The notes under the pieces: model-generated
The model's input: only the letters and a program-made list of their open reading frames with translations
Database searches by the model: none
What the model was told of the DNA's origin: nothing
Shown: positions 53,315 through 61,996 of the stretch, piece by piece
How positions within the stretch are numbered: the first letter of the stretch is position 1
How the letters are laid out: each line of letters opens with the position of its first letter
NCBI GenBank assembly: GCA_016872515.1
Contig: VGZR01000005.1
Coordinates: 1-64,000 of the forward strand
Length of the DNA: 64,000 bases
Source: SAR202 cluster bacterium
Lineage (GTDB): Bacteria; Chloroflexota; Dehalococcoidia; Lucifugimonadales; VGZR01
Reading direction: 5' to 3'
Position numbers and translations under genes: made by a program

Positions 53315-54646
53315 ATGTTCGAAGCACTCTCCGAACAACTGAACGGCGTCTTCAAGCGCCTCGGCAGCAAGGGCAGCCTGTCCGAGAAGGATGTGGACGA
53401 GGCCCTGCGTGAGGTGCGGCTGGCGCTCCTCGAGGCCGACGTCAACTTCAAGGTGGCCCGCGACCTGGTGGCGAAGATACGCGAGCGGGCGCTCCAGGAC
53501 GACGTCCTCAAGGCGCTCAGCCCCGGCCAGCAGGTGGTCAAGGTCACCCACGAGGAGATGACGGCCCTGCTCGGTGGCGGCATCCACCGCATGGAGCCGG
53601 GTCCCGCGAGGCCGTCGGCCGTGATGATGGCGGGCCTCAACGGCTCAGGCAAGACGACGACGGCCGCCAAGCTGGCGCGCCACCTCAAGCAGGCGGGCCA
53701 GCTCCCCGTCCTGGTCGCCGCGGACCTTCAGCGCCCGGCGGCCATCCAGCAGCTCCAGACCCTCGGCAAGCAGGTCGAGGTCGCCGTGTACGCGGCCACC
53801 GACACCAAGGACACCGTCCGCGTCGCCGGCGACGGCGTGAAGCATGCCGCCTCCCTCGGCGCGGCTTGGGCCATCGTGGACACGGCGGGCCGTTTCCAGA
53901 TCGACGACGCCTTGATGGCCGAGCTGGCCCAGGTCAAGAAGGCCGTCTCGCCCGCCGAAACGCTCCTCGTCGTGGACGCCATGACCGGCCAGGAGGCCGT
54001 CAACGTCGCCAAGGCATTCCACGAGAAGGTAGGCCTGACCGGCCTAGTCCTCACCAAGATGGATGGCGACGCCAGGGGCGGCGCGGCCCTCTCCATCACC
54101 TCCGTCACCGGCGTGCCCATCAAGTTCATCGGCGTCGGCGAGCGCGCGGACGCCCTCGAACAGTTCCACCCCGACCGGCTCGCCTCCCGCATCCTCGGCA
54201 TGGGCGATGTCCTCTCCCTCATCGAGAAGGCCCAGGCCACCTTCGACCAGACACAGGCGGCGGCCCTCGAGAAGAAGATGCGCCAGGCCACCTTCAACCT
54301 CGACGACTTCCTGGGACAGCTCCAGCAGCTCCGCAAGATGGGGCCCATCACCCAAGTGCTGGAGATGATCCCCGGCATGTCCGGACTCAAAGGCAAGATG
54401 GAGGCCGAGGGACTGGATGAGTCCCACCTCAAGCGCATCGAGGCCATCATCCGCTCCATGACCCCCCAGGAGCGCAGGCACCCCGAGGTCATCGGCGGCA
54501 GCCGAAGGCGGCGCATCGCCGCGGGCAGCGGCACGGCCCCCCAAGACGTCAACCAGCTCCTCAACCAGTTCCGCCAGACCCAAAAGCTCATGAAGAAGAT
54601 GTCCACCCGCCAGGGCATGAAAGCCATCGCCAAACTGATGAAGTAG
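53315..54646 (+). CDS. ffh: Signal recognition particle protein
   Basis: GLNGSGKTTTAAKLARHLK, DTAGR, LTKMDGDARGGAALS, M domain. Confidence 0.97.
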   Translation: MFEALSEQLNGVFKRLGSKGSLSEKDVDEALREVRLALLEADVNFKVARDLVAKIRERALQDDVLKALSPGQQVVKVTHEEMTALLGGGIHRMEPGPARPSAVMMAGLNGSGKTTTAAKLARHLKQAGQLPVLVAADLQRPAAIQQLQTLGKQVEVAVYAATDTKDTVRVAGDGVKHAASLGAAWAIVDTAGRFQIDDALMAELAQVKKAVSPAETLLVVDAMTGQEAVNVAKAFHEKVGLTGLVLTKMDGDARGGAALSITSVTGVPIKFIGVGERADALEQFHPDRLASRILGMGDVLSLIEKAQATFDQTQAAALEKKMRQATFNLDDFLGQLQQLRKMGPITQVLEMIPGMSGLKGKMEAEGLDESHLKRIEAIIRSMTPQERRHPEVIGGSRRRRIAAGSGTAPQDVNQLLNQFRQTQKLMKKMSTRQGMKAIAKLMK

Positions 54647-54746
54647 GGGGGCTTCGCTTCTGCACCGAGAATGACTCTACCGACCAACGATGCTACAAGA
54701 GCCACCAGAAAGCCCTTCAGTCTAAGATTGCCAGACCTCACTATGT

Positions 54747-54797
54747 GTTTCTCGCTTTCTCGCTGTAGCACATGAGCACAGCGAGAAAGCGAGAAAC
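54747..54797. repeat. Perfect 20-bp inverted repeat GTTTCTCGCTTTCTCGCTGT / ACAGCGAGAAAGCGAGAAAC
   Basis: Arms 54747-54766 and 54778-54797, 11-nt loop; partial third copy CAGCGAGAAAGCAAGAA at 54929-54945. Confidence 0.85.
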
Positions 54798-54947
54798 GAA
54801 ATCTTTCCTGCTCTGAATGCGAGAGACCCTCCCTCTTGAGGCCATTGCTTACAGCGAGCATATAGGGCTTCGTACAGCCGTTCATGGTCTAAGAACGATT
54901 GTTGCTGTGGTCGCTTTAAGACCTAGGCGCAGCGAGAAAGCAAGAAT

Positions 54948-54963
54948 CCATGAGACGTCTCAT
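54948..54963. repeat. Perfect 16-bp palindrome CATGAGACGTCTCATG
   Basis: Read directly; overlaps the end of the decayed primase gene. Confidence 0.7.
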
Positions 54964-56296
54964 GCGAGTGCGGTCTGTAGCACTGCCTCACGGCTGTAGC
55001 GATACGGGTCGCCGCGTCCCCCAGCTCCTGTGCGCGTGATCCGGCCGCTGCGAATCATCTCTCGAAGGGAGCGTGACACCAGCATGTTATCCCCATCCAC
55101 GGTTTCCCAAAGTTCCCCCTCCGTCATCGGGCCTGTCTTCAGGGCATCGAGGATCTTGTTCTCGGTCGAGGCCTGCTGGACGGCCTCGAGGGTGCCGCCG
55201 AGGGCGATGCGCCGGGTGGCCGCTTAGAAGGTGATGACGGTCTTGGGGAACCAGTCACCGTAGCGCTGCTGGGTCTCGAGGGTGCGGTCCCCCTCGTGCT
55301 TGCGCAGCGTCAGGATGGTGTCCACGCCGCCGATCAGGGCCGTCGAGCCGATGACCGCGTCGGGGCCCTCGCGGTTGCCCTTGCCCTCGTGGTGCACGGT
55401 GAGGATGTGGCAGCCGGTCTGGCGGGCCAGGTCCATCAGCGGGTCGAGGGCGCTGTTGACCTGGGTGTAGTCGTTGACGTCGCCCAGGCGCACCATGCGC
55501 AGGAGCGGGTCTGCGATGGCGAGGACGGCTCAGGTGTGCATGATGGCGGCCCGGAGCGCGATGAGGGCGTCGCGCGGGGCCATGCCGACGTGGATGTGGA
55601 TGACCTCGGAGCCGTCGGCGCCCAGCGCCCGCAGGTGACTCTCGACCTCGCTGCGCTTCTCCTCAAGGCCGAGGTAGACGACCGGCCCCTGGTGCGTGGC
55701 GCGGCCCAGGAACGGCTCGCCTCGCGAGACGGCCAGCGCCAGGTTGCGGGCGAAGGTGGACTTGCCGACCTTCGGCTTGGCCGCCAGCACCGACAGCCCG
55801 CCCCACGGCATCATGCCCTCCCACAACCAGCGCGCCTCCTCGTGCGGCTCCGACATCAGCTCGGCCAGCGTCTGGAGCCTTTACCGGGGGGAGGAACCTC
55901 CTGGATTGACGAGGGGGCCGCGTAATTTCCTCCCCCTCGATGCGGAAGGACTAAGGTGGGGGTGAAGCGGTCTGCAGGGTACTGTTCACTTTCATCCCCA
56001 ACCTTCTCCTCTCGAGGGGGAAGGGATGCCCTACCACTCACCAGGGCCAACGGAGCACGCGGCGACCGCGGCCGCAGCCCGCGCTCCCGCAGCACGCCCA
56101 TGACCGTGAACTGGCCGAAACCTTACTGGCAACGGACCTTTGCCCCGTCGCCGTCTGCGATAGACTCGATGCTCAGCATGGGTCTTCCCTCCACGACCAG
56201 GTGCGCCGGTAGGTGCTTGTCCCCGTTGGTGTCCTGACACCGGCAGTCCGGCCTCCCGCACTTCAACGCCTCGCGGATACGAGTCACCATATCCAT
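54959..56296 (-). pseudogene. Decayed primase/RepA-like AAA ATPase (mobile-element replication protein)
   Basis: Zn/CHC2-like N-term CGRPDCRCQ...PAHLVVEGRPMLSIESIADGDGAKVRCQ*; ATPase GGLSVLAAKPKVGKSTFARNLALAV; HILTVHHEGKGNREGPDAVIGSTALIGGVDT; winged-helix-like tail. Stops at 56123-56125, 55530-55532, 55224-55226. Confidence 0.7.
55887..56040. repeat. G/C-rich structured repeat copy interrupting the primase pseudogene
   Basis: CCTCCCCCTCGATGCGGAAGGACTAAGGTGGGGGTGAAGCG and an inverted CCTTCCCCCTCGAGAGGAGAAGGTTGGGGATGAA. Confidence 0.55.
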
Positions 56297-56390
56297 CCCT
56301 GAGCACCTCCCGTAGCTCGTCTGTTCTATAGCCTACGGTACGCCCTACCGGCGATCTTGGCAAGGGGTGTTCCAGAAAGGGAAGGGGTGA

Positions 56391-56561
56391 CTCCTTCCTC
56401 CTCCCTTGAGGGGGAGGACCTCTGAGCCGGCCAGGCTGGCTCAGAGAGGTAGGGGGTACGTGCCGAGGGAGAGTAGATTGCGGTAGAGGCGGCCAAGCCG
56501 ATGGGAGAGCCACCCCCTATCCTTTGGCCCCGATGCCGTTGGGACCAAGGCCTTCCCCCTC
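56391..56561. repeat. Two-arm structured repeat, copy downstream of the transketolase genes
   Basis: CTCCCTTGAGGGGGAGGAC-CTCTGAGCCGGCCAGGCTGGCTCAGAG-AGGTAGGGGGT ... CCACCCCCTATCC...AAGGCCTTCCCCCTCAA. Confidence 0.75.
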
Positions 56562-56582
56562 AAAACAAAAATGGGGGCAGAG

Positions 56583-57545
56583 CTACCCCTTCTTCCGCCC
56601 CACGGCCCGCTGCACGGCCGTTGCGATGTCGTTGGGGGTGAGGTGGTACTTCTCCAGCAGGAGCTGGGGCGCGCCGGACTCGGCGTAGCCGGTCAGGCCA
56701 ACGCACTCGACGGGCGTGGGCCGCTTGCGTGCCAGCAGGCTGGCGACCATGCTGCCCAGGCCGCCGTCCAGCAGGTGCTCCTCCGCCGTGACGATGGCCC
56801 CCGTCTCTTGTGCCGCCTTGAGCACCGCCTGCTCGTCCAGCGGCTTGACGGTCGCCATGTTCAGCACACGGCAATGGACGCCGCCCTCGGCCAGCTTGGC
56901 CGCCGCCTTGAGCGCCGCGTCCACCATGATGCCGCAGGCGATGATGGCCACGTCCTTGCCCTGGCGCATCTCCTCGGCGACGCCGAGACGGAAGCGGAAC
57001 TCGGGCTTGTGGACGACGGGTGTGGCCGAGCGGGAGAGCCGGACGAAGAACGGGCCAGGCGTCTCCACCGCGGCGGCAGCAGCCTGCTCGGCCTCGGGCC
57101 CGTCGGCGGGCACGATGACCTTGAACGTCGGCAGCGCGCTGATGATGGCGACGTCCTCGATGCTCTGCGCCGAGACGCCGTCCTCGCCCGTGACGATGCC
57201 GCTGTGGGTCAGGAACAGCTTCACATTGAGGTTCGGCTGGGCGACGCCGACGCGGAGCTGGTCGTAGGGCCTGCCCGTCCCGAAGACCGAGAACGTGCTC
57301 ACCACCGCGACCTTGCCCGACGAGGCCATGCCCGCCGCGACGTTGACGATGTTCTGCTCGGCGGGGCCGAAGTCGAAGAACCGGTCGGGGAACTCCTTGC
57401 CGAACATGTTGGCGTACGTGGACTTGTTCAGGTCGCCGCCCAGGACCACCAGGTTCGAGTGGCGCTTGCCCAGCTCGACGAGCGCCTTGCCGACGACCTC
57501 GCGCGTGGACGCGGTGGGGGCGACGGTGTTCGCGGTCGTGGTCAT
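56583..57545 (-). CDS. Transketolase, C-terminal subunit
   Basis: LVELGKRHSNLVVLGGDLNKSTYANMFGKEFPDRFFDFGPAEQNIVNVAAGMASSGKVAVVSTFSVF. Confidence 0.93.
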   Translation of the reverse strand: MTTTANTVAPTASTREVVGKALVELGKRHSNLVVLGGDLNKSTYANMFGKEFPDRFFDFGPAEQNIVNVAAGMASSGKVAVVSTFSVFGTGRPYDQLRVGVAQPNLNVKLFLTHSGIVTGEDGVSAQSIEDVAIISALPTFKVIVPADGPEAEQAAAAAVETPGPFFVRLSRSATPVVHKPEFRFRLGVAEEMRQGKDVAIIACGIMVDAALKAAAKLAEGGVHCRVLNMATVKPLDEQAVLKAAQETGAIVTAEEHLLDGGLGSMVASLLARKRPTPVECVGLTGYAESGAPQLLLEKYHLTPNDIATAVQRAVGRKKG

Positions 57546-58354
57546 GCCAGCTCCTTGAGGGCCTGCTCCAGCTCCTGCTTGTTAGGGGCCTTGCCGTGGA
57601 AGTCGGGGTTGTTCTCCATGAAGCTGACGCCCTTGCCCTTCACCGTCTCGGCGATGATGACGGACGGCTGCCCCTTGGTGCGGACGGCCTGCTCCAGGGC
57701 ATCCACCACCTGGCCCATGTCGTGGCCGTTGGCCTTGACGACGTGCCACCCGAAGGCGCGCCACTTGTCGGCCAGCGGCTCCAGGTTCATCACCTGCCAG
57801 GTGAAGCGGTCGTTCTGGATGCCGTTGCGGTCCACGATGGCGGTGAGGTTGTCCACGCCGTGGTGCTTGGCGGCCATGGCGGCCTCCCAGACCTGGCCCT
57901 CATCGCACTCGCCGTCGCCGAGGAGGACGTACGTGTGCGTCGGGCGGCGGTCGAGCCGCGCGGCCAGGGCGGTGCCCAGCCCGAAGGACAGCCCCTGGCC
58001 CAGCGAGCCGCCCGACATCTCCACGCCCGGCGTCTTGATGTGGGCGTGGCCCTGAAGGCGGCTGTTGATCTTGCGGAAGGTCATCAGCTCCTCCTCCGGG
58101 AAGTAGCCGGAGGACGCGAGGGCGGCGTAGAGCACGGGGCAGGCGTGGGCCTTGCTTAGCACGAACCGGTCGCGGTCGGGCCACGCCGGCTCGGCGGGCC
58201 TGTGCCGCATGACGCGGAAGTAGAGCGCGGTCAGGATGTCCGTGGCGGACAGGGAACCGCCCGGGTGGCCGCTGCCGCCCGCGGCGACCATCGTCACGAT
58301 CTGGCGGCGTAGCTTCTTGGCCGTGGCCTCTAGCTCTTGGATGGTTACAGTCAT
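57542..58354 (-). CDS. Transketolase, N-terminal (thiamine diphosphate-binding) subunit
   Basis: GGSGHPGGSLSATDILTALYF, LSKAHACPVLYAAL, GGSLGQGLSFGLG, LLGDGECDEGQVWEAAM. Start refined from 58489. Confidence 0.93.
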   Translation of the reverse strand: MTVTIQELEATAKKLRRQIVTMVAAGGSGHPGGSLSATDILTALYFRVMRHRPAEPAWPDRDRFVLSKAHACPVLYAALASSGYFPEEELMTFRKINSRLQGHAHIKTPGVEMSGGSLGQGLSFGLGTALAARLDRRPTHTYVLLGDGECDEGQVWEAAMAAKHHGVDNLTAIVDRNGIQNDRFTWQVMNLEPLADKWRAFGWHVVKANGHDMGQVVDALEQAVRTKGQPSVIIAETVKGKGVSFMENNPDFHGKAPNKQELEQALKELA

Positions 58355-58440
58355 GTCCTCGCTGCCTGGTCTGACTTGGAGATATAACGAGGCATTATAT
58401 CCACCGCCTGTGGCCACTGCCAGTAGCGGATGCAGGGGTG

Positions 58441-58645
58441 GCTGATGCCCTCCTCCCCCCTTGAGGGGGAGGACCTCTGAGCCGACCAAGTCGGCTCAGA
58501 GAGGTAGGGGGTGCATCGCCAAGGAGTGTTGGCGGCGGTAGAGACAGCCAGACGGTGGGGAGAGCCACCCCCTATCCCTTGGCCGCGTCCCGACGCGTCC
58601 AAGGCCTTCCCCCTCAAGGGGGGAAGGAGGATGCGATGCCCCTAC
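58441..58645. repeat. Two-arm structured repeat, copy upstream of the transketolase genes
   Basis: CTCCTCCCCCCTTGAGGGGGAGG ... CTCTGAGCCGACCAAGTCGGCTCAGAG ... CCACCCCCTATCCC ... CCCCCTCAAGGGGGGAAGGAGG inverted ends. Confidence 0.8.
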
Positions 58646-60066
58646 GGCGCGGTGACGAGGAGCGGCTTGATGGCGTCGAGCGTGGCGCGGTTGGGTGCGA
58701 AGACGGCGATGACGAACTGCCCGTTCTGGTCGGTCATCACGACCTGGTCCGGCAGCGTCAGCAGAGCGGTGCCCGTCTCGCCTGGGATGCCCTCCCACTG
58801 AGCATCCGTTCCCGTCCTGGCGATGGTGGCGTCGCGCAGGGCTTGGCCGAACTCGTCGGCGTCCTGGAAGGTGTCCCAGACAGACACGGTGACGAAGGCG
58901 GTCTGGCCGCCGGGGCCGGCGAGGACGGCGTACGTGTCGCCGCTCCAGCCGCCGGCGGCCTGGGCGGCAGCCTGCTCCGGCAGGTACGTCTCCAGATAGG
59001 CCATGATGAGGAACTCGCCCAGGGTGTCCTCGCCGGTCTCCGTCCACCCTTCGCCCAGGGCTGCGGCGATGTCGGGCAGCACCACGTCCTCCGGCCCCTC
59101 GCGGACGGCGTACTTCTCCGGGTGGAGTATCTGCTCCGTGGACTCCGGCGGGTTGGCAAAGGCGGCGTCCACAGCGGCCCAGCCCTCCTCGGAGCGGGCG
59201 AGGGACAGCACAAACTGCGCCCCCTCGATGTAGGGGAAAACGAACAGGCGCTGGATGAGATGCGGCGCGGCGAAGAAGGCTTCGAGGTCAATGGTGGCGT
59301 TCTGCTGCGCCGCAGTGCGCTCCTCCTCAGTCATGTGGTTGAACATATAGACCGACTTGGCCAAGGTCGCGTCGCCCTCGACGAGGGCGCGGTAGGCGTT
59401 CTGCCGGTCTGACTGGCCCTCTCGGGCGTCGAGGCCGGCCTGGATGTCGAAGTGCTGCTGCTGGAGGGCGTGGACGAACTCGTGGGCGTACGTGAGCACG
59501 TCCTGCGGGCCGAGAGAAGGCCCATCCTGGACGACGTAGAGCTTCTCCTCCTTCAGCTCGTAGAAGCCGAGGACGCCCTCCTGGTAGAGCGCCAGGTACA
59601 GGTCGTGGAGGCTCACGTCGGGGCCGATGACGCCGAGGGAGGTGAGCAGCGCGTCCTGCTGCTCGATCTCGTCCCGCTCTTCCTCCAGGTCCTCGATAAG
59701 CTTCTCTCCCAGCTCCTCGCGGGTGATGAACGCCTTGGCGACAGGCCGGAGCGAGAAGAGCACCCGGACGGTTGTTACGTTCGTCTCGATCTCCCCCAGC
59801 GTGCGGTCGAACTCGCTGACAACGGGCGTGGGCGTCCGCGTCGCGGCGGAGACGGTGGGCAGGATGGCCTTGCCCGGGTCGAATGTGGGCGTCGGCGGCA
59901 CGGGGGTCGCGGTGGGCTGCGGGGTGGGCGACGGCAGGGGCGTGGCGGTCGGCGAGACGGGCACCGCCGCCACCTGGGTGGGCGTCGGCTCCGCTTTCTT
60001 GCCGCAAGCGATTGGCACAAGGAGGAGCAGCAGCAGGGCCGCCCACCACAGATGTTGTAGCTTCAT
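58642..60066 (-). CDS. Putative zinc metallopeptidase lipoprotein
   Basis: Lipobox LLLLLVPIACGKK; Thr/Pro linker; HEFVHALQQQHFD (HExxH) with downstream ALVEGDATLAK. Confidence 0.7.
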   Translation of the reverse strand: MKLQHLWWAALLLLLLVPIACGKKAEPTPTQVAAVPVSPTATPLPSPTPQPTATPVPPTPTFDPGKAILPTVSAATRTPTPVVSEFDRTLGEIETNVTTVRVLFSLRPVAKAFITREELGEKLIEDLEEERDEIEQQDALLTSLGVIGPDVSLHDLYLALYQEGVLGFYELKEEKLYVVQDGPSLGPQDVLTYAHEFVHALQQQHFDIQAGLDAREGQSDRQNAYRALVEGDATLAKSVYMFNHMTEEERTAAQQNATIDLEAFFAAPHLIQRLFVFPYIEGAQFVLSLARSEEGWAAVDAAFANPPESTEQILHPEKYAVREGPEDVVLPDIAAALGEGWTETGEDTLGEFLIMAYLETYLPEQAAAQAAGGWSGDTYAVLAGPGGQTAFVTVSVWDTFQDADEFGQALRDATIARTGTDAQWEGIPGETGTALLTLPDQVVMTDQNGQFVIAVFAPNRATLDAIKPLLVTAP

Positions 60067-60216
60067 GTCCTAGAGCATGCGCACCATATGCAGATTTGGT
60101 TCAGTATCTCTACGGGCAGGAGCAGTGTCAAGGAAGCAGGCACCACAAAGTGTGAGGGTGAGTCTGCGCCTTTGGCGGGTGTTAGACTGGAAACAGTGCA
60201 TCGTAGCGAGGCGGCG

Positions 60217-61155
60217 GTGAAGGTCCCCGACATCCTGAAGGCCAAGAAGACCATCTCCTTCGAGTTCTTCCCACCCAAGGAGGCGAACAGCTTCCCCAAG
60301 ATGCTGGCCGTGCTCAACGAACTCAAGGGGCTGGGGCCGGACTTCGTCTCGGTCACCTACGGCGCGGGCGGCTCGACCCGCGGGCACAGCGTCGTGCTCT
60401 CCATCCGCGCCCAGCGCGAGAGCGGGGCGAACGTGCTGTCCCACCTGACCATCTGGGGCCACTCCAAGGACGAGGTCCACGCCTTCGTGGCGCGGCTGCA
60501 GAAGGCCGGCATCGAGAACGTGATGGCGCTGCGTGGCGACCAGCCCGCCGACGGCACGCCGCTCTACCCTGGCGGGTTCCCGAACACGGTGCAGCTTATC
60601 GAGTACCTGCGCGGCCACTTCGACCTGGGCATCGGCGCCGCCTGCTACCCAGAGGGCCACCCCGAGGCGAAGGACCGCGTGGCCGACGTCGAGTACGCCA
60701 AGCGGAAGGTGGACGCCGGGGCCGGGTTTCTGGTCACCCAGCTCTTCTACGACAACGCCGATTTCTTCGCCTTCCTCGACCGCGCAAGGCAGATGGGCAT
60801 CGGCGTTCCGGTCATCGCGGGCCTCATGCCCATCCAGGACGCGCGGCAGACGCGGCGGTTCGCCGCCAGGTGCGGGGCGAAGTTGCCCACGGCCCTGGAG
60901 GAGGGGCTGGAGCGGTACGGCCACGACGACATGGAGACCCGTGAGTTCGGCATCGAGTACACCACGGCGCAGGCCCGCCAACTCTGGGACAACGGCGCCG
61001 CCGGCCTCCACTTCTACACGCTGAATAAGCCCTACTCCGTTTCGCGCATCCTCGCCAACCTGGGCCTGGCAGCACGATTTGGGAGCACATCACACGGCCC
61101 CAGGCGTGAAATCATCGCGCGAGAGCGCCTTGACACCCAGGCAGGGGGGACATAA
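60217..61155 (+). CDS. metF: Methylenetetrahydrofolate reductase
   Basis: KKTISFEFFPPKEANSFPKML, DFVSVTYGAGGSTRG, MALRGDQP, GAGFLVTQLFYDNADFFAF. Confidence 0.94.
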   Translation: MKVPDILKAKKTISFEFFPPKEANSFPKMLAVLNELKGLGPDFVSVTYGAGGSTRGHSVVLSIRAQRESGANVLSHLTIWGHSKDEVHAFVARLQKAGIENVMALRGDQPADGTPLYPGGFPNTVQLIEYLRGHFDLGIGAACYPEGHPEAKDRVADVEYAKRKVDAGAGFLVTQLFYDNADFFAFLDRARQMGIGVPVIAGLMPIQDARQTRRFAARCGAKLPTALEEGLERYGHDDMETREFGIEYTTAQARQLWDNGAAGLHFYTLNKPYSVSRILANLGLAARFGSTSHGPRREIIARERLDTQAGGT

Positions 61156-61198
61156 CGTGGTCAGAGATGTCCTGAAGTCGGCGCTGAGGGCTTAGACC

Positions 61199-61411
61199 TT
61201 GTTCAGTAAGTACGGAAGCGGGACGCTCTTGACCGTCGGCGTGGTGATGGCGGTCGTCGGCATCCTCCTCCAGACCGACGTGATAACCGACCGCCTCGGC
61301 CTCATCCTCATCGTCCTCGGCATCGCCATCGTCATCATCGGGCTGTACAACATGCTGACGTCGCCCAGCGAGAAGAAGGGCTCCTCCAAGAAGGGCGCCG
61401 ACAACGACTAG
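61199..61411 (+). CDS. Small membrane protein
   Basis: 70 aa, two predicted TM helices, Lys/Ser-rich tail. Confidence 0.6.
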   Translation: MFSKYGSGTLLTVGVVMAVVGILLQTDVITDRLGLILIVLGIAIVIIGLYNMLTSPSEKKGSSKKGADND

Positions 61412-61423
61412 CGGCTCTCAGCC

Positions 61424-61993
61424 CTAGAACGGTATGCCCCAGAGGGCGTACCACAGTTCCAGCGTCCCCTCCAGCGCCACCTTCTCCTTGCTCATCAACT
61501 CGCCCATCCGCATCTCGGCCTTGCCGTCGCGGGTCTTCTCGCCCGTCGGGACGAATGGGTGGAACCGCTCGCGCTTGTAGCTGTAGATCCAGTAGGCCTT
61601 CCTGCGCTCGAACTCCACCTGGATGACCGCCGCGAGTAGGTGCCTGCGGAGCTCCTTGGCGCTGAAGACGCCGTCCACCAGGAGGACTGAGGCGGCCAGC
61701 CTGGGCATGTCCTTGTCCTCTAGGACAACCCACCGGCTGGAGTAGGCGTCGTCCATCAGGTCAAGGCGCACGCCGCGGGCAGCGGGGTTGGCTGCAATGG
61801 TGTTCGCCAGCTCCTGGGGAAGCTTCTTGAAGAAGTCGTCGCCGCTGGGGTTGAAGACGACGCCTGCCTTCCCCGTCGGGCGCAGGTCGGTCTTGGCCTT
61901 CAGCGCCTCGAGCGTGTTAACGGCGGTGAGGAACCTTCCCTTGCGAGGCGCTTTGGCGCTCTTCCCCCCGAACAGGCCCCCGAGGAGACCCAA
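61424..61993 (-). CDS. Conserved hypothetical protein
   Basis: 189-aa ORF with good coding character, directly downstream of the M48 gene. Confidence 0.7.
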   Translation of the reverse strand: MGLLGGLFGGKSAKAPRKGRFLTAVNTLEALKAKTDLRPTGKAGVVFNPSGDDFFKKLPQELANTIAANPAARGVRLDLMDDAYSSRWVVLEDKDMPRLAASVLLVDGVFSAKELRRHLLAAVIQVEFERRKAYWIYSYKRERFHPFVPTGEKTRDGKAEMRMGELMSKEKVALEGTLELWYALWGIPF

Positions 61994-61996
61994 GGG

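Noticed and set aside
54720-54970. CRISPR-like repeats in GCGAGAAA-rich spacer
   Set aside because: Only two inverted arms and one imperfect third copy; no regular spacers or cas genes.
56571-58055. 494-aa plus ORF antisense to transketolase genes
   Set aside because: Shadow ORF; transketolase motifs are on the minus strand.
60060-60217. Riboswitch upstream of metF
   Set aside because: No recognisable SAM/SAH aptamer core in the leader.
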